From Gremmenia infestans (Eukaryota; Ascomycota; Leotiomycetes; Helotiales; Hamatocanthoscyphaceae): a DNA stretch of 64,000 nt. The translations under genes were made by a program, and so were the position numbers. The notes under the pieces were generated by a model. It saw only the letters and a list, made by a program, of their open reading frames with translations. It was not told the origin of the DNA and ran no database searches. Location: contig JAFEVB010000027.1 of assembly GCA_032629725.1 (NCBI GenBank), positions 248,001-312,000 on the forward strand, read 5' to 3'. Below, piece by piece: positions 35,665 to 45,567 of this stretch; position 1 is the stretch's first letter, and each line of letters begins with the position of its first letter.

Positions 35665-37187
35665 TTAGTATGTTCTCGCAAGATTTCTGAGATACCAATC
35701 CACCAATTTACGGCCAACCTTGGCTTCTGAAATGTGAATCAAGTCCTGAAGAGAAGTTAGCGTAGCCATGGTATACTGTATCGCGAGACCTACCCCTTGC
35801 ATGGCATAATCCAGATCACCTGAGCCTACAATCTCACCGTCCAAAAGTCCATTATCACTCCATCTAATCTGTCTGCTTCTCTGCTTGTTTACCAACAACC
35901 ATCCTCTCAACTTCTCCGGCTCAACTTCAAGGAAACCAGCCAACTTCTTCAAGTCCATCGTAGTGTAAAGTCTCAGGTACGACTTGACCGTTGGGCTCCA
36001 CATATTGGTCTTGACCTCATCCATGAAGATGGCCAGGTGGTGCTCCAAGGGATCAACGTTGAGCTCTGGGTTGTCAAAGTCGGGAGGAGTGGGTGAGATG
36101 AACTTGGGGCAAGCAGATCGGAACAGCTCCTCAAAGATAGGAAGAGATTCCGGGCCACCACGCTGAAGCTTCAACAGCTGATCACCATACTTCTCGCGGA
36201 GAGCAGTGTGGATGACATCGTCAAGTCTGGTAGGGTGGAAAGCCACACAGATTGCGATAAGAGCGTACATCTGGTCGTTCTTCTTGGTGATCGAATCGTA
36301 CTGCGCGTTCTTCTGCGAGTTCTTGGTGCGCGAGACGTAGATGAGGATGTGGCTGAACATGCGAATAGCATCTGCGTATCGGCGCATCATCATGTAGGAG
36401 AAGCCTACGTAGTAGTAGGTTGCGAAATGTGCGGCCAAAACGCGGGCGAACATGGCTTTCTTGTTGAGCTCAATGTCATCGAGAGTCTTCAGTGCAAGAC
36501 TGAAATCTCCCAACAGGCAGTGTACTCTCAAGAGACCGATGATAGAGAAGTATCCCAGCATTCGGTATAGCGGCTTCGATCCGTAATCTCCTGCTACTGC
36601 CATTGGCTCCTCGTTACGCTTCATAGCCGCCAGTTGCTCGTTGATCTGTGATCGTTGAATGAGGGAGTATAGGACGTTCAGAACGCTGTAACAGCCCCAT
36701 GTGTTTGGTGCTTCGCGGAGAATCGTAATCTCTTCTTCATTGTTGCCTTGGCGCGCGACGCGGTTTCGGTACGAGCAGAAGGAATTGAATTGGTAGATGA
36801 ATTCATCAATGACATCCCAGGCCCAGAAGTACTGTGCTATCAGTCAGTATTGGCAGACGCGACAGATGTGTGAAGACGCACCGAAGGAGGTTCCAGGTCC
36901 ACAGGTCCATCAGAGTTCAAGATGAAGTGGAACAAGCTGCAGTAGTTGTCGTAACTCGCAAATTTGGTCTCGAGGGGTGCTGAGAAGTCCAAAGGTTGCG
37001 CAGCACCAAGAAGCCTGGACTGGATGTCGTCGGTCTGTTGTGCCATGCTCATTGAGCTGGCTCCCTCCATGTCATCCATGCCCTCGTATTGAACCTGCTC
37101 TCTGTAGTCGGCGGCCAAAGCCTCCTCCTCGATATCGGAATCATCATCAACTGCTCGTGGCGGAGCACCGCCGTGTAAGTTACTCAT
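35665..37187 (-). CDS. eIF3l: translation initiation factor eIF3 subunit l
   Basis: Subunit of the cytosolic eIF3 complex, which helps load mRNA on the 40S ribosome. Exons 37187-36882, 36831-35794 and 35745-35665 give 474 residues, the usual length. An in-frame ATG lies upstream, but 37187 (MSNLHGGAPPRAVDDDSDIE) matches the acidic start of the family. Recognisable blocks are NYCSLFHFILNSDGPV, WAWDVIDEFIYQFNSFCSYR (completed across the first intron), GYFSIIGLLRVHCLLGDF, ATYYYVGFSYMMMRRYADAI, the PCI-like region with YLRLYTTMDLKKLAGFLEVE, and the terminal ISEAKVGRKLVDWYLRNLAR. The last intron is 48 bp and free of stops, so an unspliced reading adds 16 residues; the spliced form fits the family better. 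Confidence 0.96.
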
Positions 37188-37551
37188 GGTGTTGTTGTTC
37201 GATGCTGTCGTGAGAAAATTGGTGGGGTAAAGATTGGAAAATTCCAACATTGTGCGGCGATTTTGGCATGTCACGTGAAATGTATTTTTACTCACCAACA
37301 ATTGGACATTTGAAGAATATAGAAGAGGCTATTAGAAGTGATATATCATTGAATGGGTTTCCATTGTTGAAAGAAATAGTACGGTTTTTTAATGAGCGGT
37401 ATGATCGTTTGTGACATGTCCCGTCACCGATCCTAATTTTCTTCAACGCCGATACTGCAAGAAGTCAAGTATAATATTTTCGGGAATATTTTGCATCCCT
37501 AACATGAGGAATCTCAGAGGCTTTAGATAACCCATCTGCAGTGGCTGTTTC
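37188..37551. other. intergenic region: eIF3l promoter
   Basis: About 360 bp containing the eIF3l 5' leader and promoter and the 3' end of the next minus-strand gene. No further feature seen. Confidence 0.5.
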
Positions 37552-38881
37552 TTATTCGGAACGTCCAGTCATGATCTTCTCTCCGCTGCCTGTGCGTACT
37601 ACAGGCTCACCTTGTTGCTTTTCTCTGCTCTTAAAGGACGAGAATACAATGACAGACATCCAAAGGATCCACATCGGACCTGCCACGACACCATAGGCAA
37701 TTTCTCCCTTTCGACTTCCATTGGCCAGCGGGGCATATTCTCTGGCCAGCTTGAGACCGAAACCCCCATTGATAATCCCGAGAGTCACGATAGCGCGACC
37801 CCACCAAACATGCGGGTATGTTGCAACATTTTTACCACCCGTCTTCTTGTAGAGAAGGTGATGGACGAGACCGGTGACGGGTTGAAGGGTCAAAGAAGAA
37901 ATTACAAAAAGTCCAATGATGGCGTGGTATGTATTGAGCTTGTTCACAGTGAGGGCTATCCAGATACCCATACCCATACCCGCTATAGAAATAGAGTAGG
38001 CGAGTACCATACAGCCTGCATGAGCCCAGAGGAGACCCTTGAAGCTGAGGAGACGTATGGCCATGGCACCCATAGGCATGAGGAGGACGAAGGCGATGGG
38101 CAAAAGGGTTGCATGTGCGATCAGAACGGCATTGAAGTACTTTGGGGGTCCACCTGAGCCCATGGGTGGGCCAGAATGTATTCCACCAGAAGTTGCTGCT
38201 GCGGTAGTTGCGGTGAAAGGGTTCGCGCTGTTCCCTCCGGCAGCTTGTGTGAGATCGAATTGTTGTTTGCCAAACTTGCTATGGAAAGTGACCGCAGCAG
38301 TGGCACTGTCTGAGGCAATTGGCTGTCCGTTCTTATATGCCCAGATCCAGTTTGAAGCGGCGTCCGTAAAACTCATAGATCCGGCAGACCAGCTGTTGCA
38401 ATTTGAGCCTAGATAAACTTGTTAGTCTGGTCAGGACGAACATTGGCTTTGAGGAACTAACACTTGACATTTGCTGTCATAGTGCCATTAGAGATGCCAG
38501 ATCCGTCAAGTAGAGTAACAGAGGCGGCGCTGTCTGTAGTTGGTGGTTTCTCTCCAATACCGTTCCGTGGTGATAGTGTAACATTTGTTCCAGCTGCATT
38601 TGCGTAGATCATGAAGATGTCTGCTCCCGCCATCGAAGTGCCTTGACCGAGACCAATCCAGGACATATTCGCCGGTCCACTTATCTGGAAGAAGAGATCC
38701 CCGCTTCCACTGGAAGCACTAGCCTCTGGCACATTGACGGCATAGCAGACATTGTCCACAGAGCAGAATGACTGCAGTTGTGCGAGCGCAGAAGAAGCTA
38801 GGTGTGTTAGCAATGCAAAGGGTGATATAGTGGGAAAAGCGTACCTAAAGCTAATACGCCCAAAGCCTTGGAGAGATACAT
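37552..38881 (-). CDS. secreted-domain cytochrome (DOMON type) fused to cytochrome b561
   Basis: Predicted membrane redox protein of 409 residues. Exons 38881-38845, 38797-38462 and 38408-37552 with 47- and 53-bp introns. The first exon encodes most of a signal peptide (MYLSKALGVLALASSALA, completed in exon 2). Residues about 20-190 resemble the haem-binding cytochrome domain of cellobiose dehydrogenase (SFCSVDNVCYAVNVPE, MSWIGLGQGTSMAGADIFMI, NVTLSPRNG, NWIWAYKNGQPI). A Gly/Pro/Thr linker leads to a b561 domain with five or six membrane helices and four well-placed histidines (LIAHATLL, WAHAGCM, TYHAIIGLF, YPHVWWGR), as needed for two haems. Such proteins pass electrons across the plasma membrane, possibly to external metals; the acceptor is unknown. 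Confidence 0.9.
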
Positions 38882-40512
38882 ATTGGATATCTAAAGGAGA
38901 GTAAGGGCTTTCCGTAGACCTGGGAAACCTTTGGGGTAGAGAACTTGATATATACAAAGGAAGGTACAAACTAAGGAGCTAATCTAAGGAGCCACTCCTC
39001 TGATAAGAGGGAATGTCGACATGCAAAAAGCAGATGATCATTGGTGTACTACCAGATCTGAGGTAGTTTCACACAATTTTGTATTTGACGCTAGAGGTCT
39101 TTACTCTTGAGTGTAGTGCCAAGGCACAGTCCACCCTTTCCATGGAGCATTTAGATTGGGAAGATCAAGAACCGTCTTCTTTACCCATCGCTTTTGGAAG
39201 CCAGTGGGGTCGAAGTAAGGCACTGACAAACAAAAATGCGGTACGAGACATCTCCCCTGGAATGAGAAAATGACGCGCGAAAAAGGACACCAAACGAGCA
39301 TTTGCTTCTCTTGGCAGAAGCACTTGCCTCTTTTGCGGAGGAACTGGGGGTGAACAATTAGTAATCGTCTTATCGTTGAAGGATCAGATCAGAGATTGGT
39401 CTGTTTGCCAAATCGAGAAGGAAGCTCGCAGGTACGGAATATATCGAAGTACAGATGTCCGAGCCTACTGTACTCGTAGGGCGAAGTTCATCTAGGCTTT
39501 CGGTGGGGGGCCCGGCAGCCGTTAGATGGCGCCTGCCCCTTTCCTAGCCGCTAGATCACATTTGAACCTATAATCTGATATCACGTCGCACCCGCCATTT
39601 ATTCATGATTTATACAGTCTGAACATTCAAATCGCATGATACAATTCAGCGGCCTAGACATTCATAGTGAGATGGAAATATTCTTAATAATGGCAAAGGG
39701 CGACGTACAGAGTAATCTGATGTGCAGCCGTTACAGTATGGAACGAACATTTGGCTCAGGTACAAGTGCGAAGATAGTGGAGTGGAGTGGATCTTCAAGT
39801 GCCGATCGCCAAGCCTAAGGCGACTCCCTATAGTAGCACCCTTCATGCGCGCCTCCTTTAACAGTCTCCGCATCCCACCGGAGCAAAAACCTTAAAAGCC
39901 CATGCGTTGCTCCAATAAAAAGCTTTAGAGAGGTCAGCATTGACTCAGCAAGGGATATTATACTTTGAATTAAATACAAATACTTCTCTACTCGCATGGG
40001 GCGTTGTCAACTACCTACCGTATGAGTACAGCGCAGATCAAGCAGCTTTTGGCGGGCCGCGGACAGGTAGGTTATTAGGATAATTACATCTCCATCCATG
40101 CATCCATCCAGCTCAACGACCGTCACCGTCACGCACGATAAGAGGATACAAAACATCCATTGGCCACACCTCGAGCTTGATGCTCTTACTTCGTAGTAGG
40201 ACCAGCACAATCAGTCTCCGCGAACAAATGCATGTCATCGTAGTGGTGGTGGGAATACCGTAGCAGCAAGGCCTCAAAGACTGAAGATTTCAATCTATCT
40301 TCATGGTCCTGGGAGGAAGGGAAGCACCATAAGAGGAATATACAGAGGTAAAGTGCTTCTTCTCGTTTCATATTTTCATCAACTCTCAATGTACCACTCC
40401 GCCTGGCAGATGACTCGGTATACGTTGCTGCCGCTTTTTCTGTCCACCGTGAGCAAGGATACCTACCTAAAGTCCTACACACATCACAGATCTCTACCCA
40501 GATCTCACGGCC
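38882..40512. other. intergenic region without a recognisable gene
   Basis: About 1.6 kb. Short frames up to about 98 codons on both strands show nothing recognisable. It should include the promoter of the b561 gene at its left end and the 3' region of the ankyrin gene at its right end. Confidence 0.5.
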
Positions 40513-43500
40513 TCATGTCTTTCTACGTGACAGCGCAGGTGCTAGAGATCCCTTCGCATTACATTTCATCTGCTCATCCCATTCAGTCTTCGCATCTGGA
40601 TTCATATCCGCCCCATATCTCAGCGCAATATTTATACAAGCCACTATCCTCACATACAGTCCCGTATCCTTCTGTGCGCCTTTAATGCTAGCCTTGGTTG
40701 CAACATCCAGCACGCTCTTGCCGCGGCTGGTTCGCGCGTTTACGTTGGCGTGGTTTGCCAATAGCACTTCAAATGCTGCAGTTCTACCTAGTCGCGCGGC
40801 TATGTGTAGTGCTGTCTCGCCTCTGCGGTTACGTCGGTGGACGTTGGCACCGTTTGAGATTAGAAGTTGAAGCACTTCAGCAGTAGTGCTACGGTCAGTT
40901 GGAGATCGAGCAAGATATCTGAGAAAAGCCATGAGGGGCGTGTGGCCACTGAGGTCATAACTGTTCACGTCGACTCCTGCGGCACAGAGACCCTTGACGG
41001 TGTTCAGAATATACTGGTTCTGTGCGATGCTGTCTTGCTGTTGGTACTTGCGCTTCAACCTGTTGGACAAACTATTGTCGCAATTGTATGTTGGACATGA
41101 CTCTGCTAGACAGTGCAATCCATTTCGTCCCATATCTTCCTCCTCGGGATGGCCATGTAAGCAATGGTCGACTATGGTACGTAATCGGTGGTGGGTCACA
41201 AGAACGCTCTGCTCGGAAACCATCTGATGATTCTCTGGTGCCTTGTACCAATCTCCGGAAGGTTTGAGATGAATAAACTCTGTGATCTTTACATGCCGAT
41301 CAACATCAACAATGTGCTGATCCTGCTTCGTCGCCTGAGCCTGTAGCTGCAAGTCAATTGTGCGGCCACGAAAGTCTCTCTCAGGCGGTTTGCACATAGC
41401 AGTTAGATTCATGCAGTCAAAAGCTGCAGCAATAGTATCCGAGTGCATCCAATACTGGGTCAAGACATGCAATAATGTTTGGCCGTAGTCGTCGACGTGA
41501 AGGAAATTGAAATTTTGGATCTGGAGAGCGAAAAAAAGCCCGTGGAAATCTTCCGTTCCTCCATGGTATATGTCTTTAGTGTGTCCATTAAACGCCACCG
41601 GGTTCAAAACATGCATAAAAGTCTGGCCCGCGGCATTCAAAGCGTGCACATTGACGCCTTTATGAATAAGCCACATCAGGATTACACTCCCTGCTCCGTG
41701 ACGTGCTGCGGTATGGAGAAGTGTGTCGTGGAACATATCGACCTGGTTTAGAGTCGCATTGGTCAACCCCGATACTGCCTGTTTCTGTGATAGAGGGGTA
41801 TCGTCGCCGTCTTGCCAAGCTCTCACTGCTAGACGAACAATACGGTGTGAAACAGGCTCCGACAGTTGACAAACCTGGCATGTCGAGGCCCTTGGGTCTC
41901 CCCAACGTAAATTGCGGCAGCAATTACGAGCCTTTGTTGGAGCGAATACCGATACTTGCTCGTGGTCGGAACTCAATATTTCGAACTCTGGTTCTGGAAG
42001 AATCAAGCCAAGACTCTCCAAAAAGGACCCCATACTATTTTCAGAAGATATTGATAGTCGTTCATTACCGCTCAAGATCTCAACCTCTGGTATCAAGGAG
42101 GCTAGGTTTGAAGTCTCGTCGGATGAATTGGGACCGTGATTAAGATCTAGAGTGGCTTGTTGTGAATACTGGTTTTCTTCTAGCAGACGGTCGGCAGCCA
42201 AGTCGTCAGCTATTGTTGGCACTATGGGCTCAATTGAGGCCCCATTCCAATTCTCCCACTCTGTAACGAATTCCATCTGATCATCAGACTCTTCCTCCGT
42301 GACTTGAGTGGCGATGCTTTGCCAAAGGGGGTCATTGCGTAGTAGCTTCTGCGAACGTTTCAATCGGAGTTGCCATCTTGGACGCCGGAGGTTTGTAGAC
42401 GTTGAAGCAGCAATGCCCTGTAGTGACGGTGGAGACAAACCAGGCGTCGGAGGAAGATTAACAGTTGGGTACGACCTCTGAAAAGGCTCGATGGAAGCAA
42501 CATCCGACATAGTACCCCAACCTCCAGCTTCGATTGACAAAGTAGACTTTTTCAAAGTAGGGGTAGAACTCCTTCTCGATGAAGTGAAAGATCCTGTGTC
42601 GGTCGTAATAGGTGACCTTGCTGTACTGGACGTCGGTCCAGTAACAGTAAGTGTTGAATTAAGTGACGACCATGAGATTCGTTGAGAGCTGGAAGAAGAG
42701 GCTGTTGTCTTTGAACAATTACTAGCTAGCGATCCAATTGAAAGCTTTCTCTTAACAAAGAGCATAGTGCGAAGAGCCGCGGATGAATAATTCGTCAATT
42801 GTTGATCATCCTTTGTAGCTCTAGAAGCCATGCGGCGCTCTAGACTTTCGAAACTTGCAAAGCTTGAGCGCTGAATGCGAATGGCTGGTTCAGGCGCCTC
42901 ATCTGGTGGGGCTTTCGTGGAAGAGCCAGCTTTATTCAAAGCAAATTTGCGTAATTCTTCCTCGTAATCATGTGCCGGTGGCGGAGGCATCCCCAAGTCA
43001 AAGTAGGCGCTGCTGTAATCTGAAATTTGACGAGATTCCATAGTGTGATGCTCAAGCGGTCGAGAGATCTCATTGATCGGCGCAAGTGACCCGAGATTAT
43101 TAAGAGATTGTTTGTTTTCTTTGAGATTCATCTTCAGATTAAAGGATTGTTTTATTCTTTCTTGGGCTTCATTCTCATCTGTTGGCCGAAAGTTGTTCGG
43201 CCGATCCCCGAGATAATTGCTGAGTTTATCTTGGGCATGGCGCTTCCTAATAATATGACACAAGTATTAACTTTCACATAGCCTTTAGCTGGTAAGCAAA
43301 CGAGCTTAAACTTACTCAAACCTGAGTTTATCATCACGCATAACGACAGGTATATCGTTGATATTGACGGTAGTCATCTGCTGCAAACGTGCAAATTGGC
43401 GTTCTTTTGATGGGGTCCATTGAACCGGAAGTGGTCCTCTCTTTCCGCCTTTCTTTCTTCCTTTGCCCTTGGTGGATTGTGTGGGGAGCGGAGGAAGGGG

Positions 43501-43692
43501 TCTGTTCGGAGCATCACCGTCGACAGCCGGTATTAGGATGGCACCGGTAGTTCTTGTGGCGGATGATGGTATTGTATGACTGTCGTAATTGGTAGCATTG
43601 TCGGAGACACGGGCGCGAAAGGTTGGGGAGGTGGACTCTGAAAGGATGTCCCCAGACAAAGACTCGGGGTAAAGTTGCTGGATTGTATTCAT
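40513..43692 (-). CDS. large ankyrin-repeat protein
   Basis: Exons 43692-43316 and 43246-40513 (69-bp intron, GTAAGT...TTAG) give 1036 residues in one frame. The first 560 residues are largely disordered, Ser/Thr/Pro-rich, with a basic patch (KGKGRKKGGKRGPLPVQW) near residue 85. A short Cys cluster (CCRNLRWGDPRASTCQVCQL, about residues 570-590) could bind metal but is not a form I recognise. Ankyrin units fill the last 400 residues: DTLLHTAARHGAGSVILMWL, DDYGQTLLHVLTQYWMHSD, LSGHTPLMAFLRYLARSP, RRGETALHIAARLGRTAAFE and TSRGKSVLDVATKA. Ankyrin stacks are protein-binding scaffolds; large fungal examples are common and their partners rarely known. No membrane helix or enzyme domain is visible. 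Confidence 0.85.
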
Positions 43693-44890
43693 GGCCAGAA
43701 CCTCGCTTTCCTATTCTGCGAGGGACGAAAAGAAAGAACCCACGATGCACCACCACACTACAGGCCTACTGAGCTTGTCACAATGCTATGACCGTGTCCT
43801 GCACCGCATCTGGTAGGTTTAGATCTATTACTAGGTGTAGGAGGGCGGAAAGGATAGAAAGTTTCGCTGAGAAAAAAGTCATTAAAAAGAAGGGTTGCGA
43901 AAAGCACCACTTGACAGGGTGTGTGAAGTAGTGGCATTGTGATTGGAGTTTCCTACAGAGTCCAGAATCAAGGATACATCTGGGCTTTCGGTGGGCGAAA
44001 AGGGACAATCCTTCAAGGCAAACTTGCATATCGAAAGGCAACTCCTGCGTTGTCAAGGCTTTCAGCAAGGCTGACTGATATTCATCTTATGTCCCGGGCG
44101 TGATGTTGGTGCAAGGGGTGAGGAGCCAATTAAAACGCTCTCATTATATGCACTTGATAGATCTAGTCCTTGTCGTTGATACGGCGACTTCAGGGGTACG
44201 AGTAACGGAGGTCACCAGCTACCAGGACGGCACAGGTGCATGATTTTCCCTCCCCGGCAATGATTTATGCCCCCCTATTCTTCTGTTGCACACGTCTTCT
44301 CCCTTCTACACATAGACTTGCAGGTGAGAAATCTTACTCGCCTGAGTGTTACCCATTCGCGGCGCACAATGAGATCTTGGGATCCGGGTGCTGCATGACT
44401 TTCTCCTTTCCCTCAGCCGCACAATACACCCTTGCTTTATTTCTCTCTAAATCTTGCACTTTGAACTTTTGACCATCTACTCTCTCTTTGTGGGCATGTA
44501 CCCCTATTCCCTGTTTCGCCGCGACTTTCTCGCCTCCTTTGCTTCACATAATATTCACATCTCTTACCAAGCTGTTATCCAGGATAGAGTCTTCCATCCC
44601 TGCACTTGCATTTTCATCATGTACTTCTATCTTGCACTTCTGTCTTGCATTTTCATTATGCACCTTCATCGTGCACTTCCGTATGCACCTCCATATCTTA
44701 CACTTCCATATCTTACACTTCCATATCTTACACTTCCATATCTTACACTTCCATATCTTACACTTCCATATCTTACACTTCCATATCTTACACTTCCATA
44801 TCTTACACTTCCATATCTTACACTTCCATAACTATCACAACTACCGTAGACCTTCTCCATATCCCATATTATAAAGGCCCCTCCCTAAAC
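43693..44890. other. intergenic region with a 15-bp minisatellite
   Basis: About 1.2 kb. It holds the promoter of the ankyrin gene and, from about 44.6 kb, degenerate then perfect 15-bp repeats described separately. Long frames across the repeat on both strands arise because 15 bp is a multiple of three. Confidence 0.6.
44691..44830. repeat. 15-bp tandem minisatellite, about nine perfect copies
   Basis: Perfect head-to-tail units CCATATCTTACACTT over about 140 bp. Before it (about 44.60-44.69 kb) lie degenerate versions of the same unit with CTTGCA, ATGCAC and GTGCAC variants, a gradient typical of an array growing from one end. Confidence 0.95.
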
Positions 44891-45316
44891 ATGTTAAATG
44901 CAATTGAACCCACCTATTACCCCCAGCCCATATTACACTTCAACCAACCCTTCACACCATCATTGATCACAACGTTAAAAACCCCACCCATACAAGCCAG
45001 CCTACCACGTGACCAAAATGCCGAGTACCTACCCCTACCCCATCTTTCCCCCTCCATCCGATACTACCTTACCTATCTAACCAGAAGCCCAGACAAAAGA
45101 AATCCCAATCACCGAAAGAAACAAACCAAAACCACCGAGTCCAAGCAAAGAATCACCGCGTTCGAACAAAGTGAAACCCCTGCTTCTTCTTTCCATCACC
45201 AGAATTCGAACAGCGAGGCCGATGTGATGGCAGAAGCTAGGAGACGCATGGCGAGGGAGAATGAAGAATTCGATGTAAAGTTTTATGGGGAGAGAAAGGC
45301 AACGGAGAAGTTATAG
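44891..45316 (+). CDS. short hypothetical protein with charged C-terminal helix
   Basis: Candidate 141-residue protein starting just after the minisatellite; the same frame extends upstream through the repeat, but those translations (ISYTS units) are not credible as protein. The start MLNAIEPTYYPQPILHFNQP and the end MAEARRRMARENEEFDVKFY have protein-like character; the C-terminal 35 residues form a strongly charged amphipathic helix. The middle is Lys/Thr/Asn-rich. I do not recognise it. It may be a real small gene, possibly with an unnoticed intron, or a chance frame. Confidence 0.4.
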   Translation: MLNAIEPTYYPQPILHFNQPFTPSLITTLKTPPIQASLPRDQNAEYLPLPHLSPSIRYYLTYLTRSPDKRNPNHRKKQTKTTESKQRITAFEQSETPASSFHHQNSNSEADVMAEARRRMARENEEFDVKFYGERKATEKL

Positions 45317-45567
45317 ACTGTGCAGTTATATGGTTGTCTATGCAAGCGGTTGTTAGTTTGGTAAGTATAAATAAACGCATGCCGTAAGTAGAAAGATCCT
45401 GACGTATCAAATTAGGTGCAATGCGAATGGAGTGAAAATCTTCCCAGCATATCTAGTCAAATCATCCGATATCTGTTACTATCTAAATGCAAGCGCATTC
45501 CCTAAAAGACAGCCATCCTATTCAACCTATGAACTCCATTCAGACCTACTTGCCTATCCCCATCCTC

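Noticed and set aside
44666..44860. Long open frames on both strands through the minisatellite (ISYTS and YGSVR repeats)
   Set aside because: They exist only because the unit is 15 bp; there is no protein-like sequence outside the array on the minus strand, and the plus-strand frame is better started after the array.
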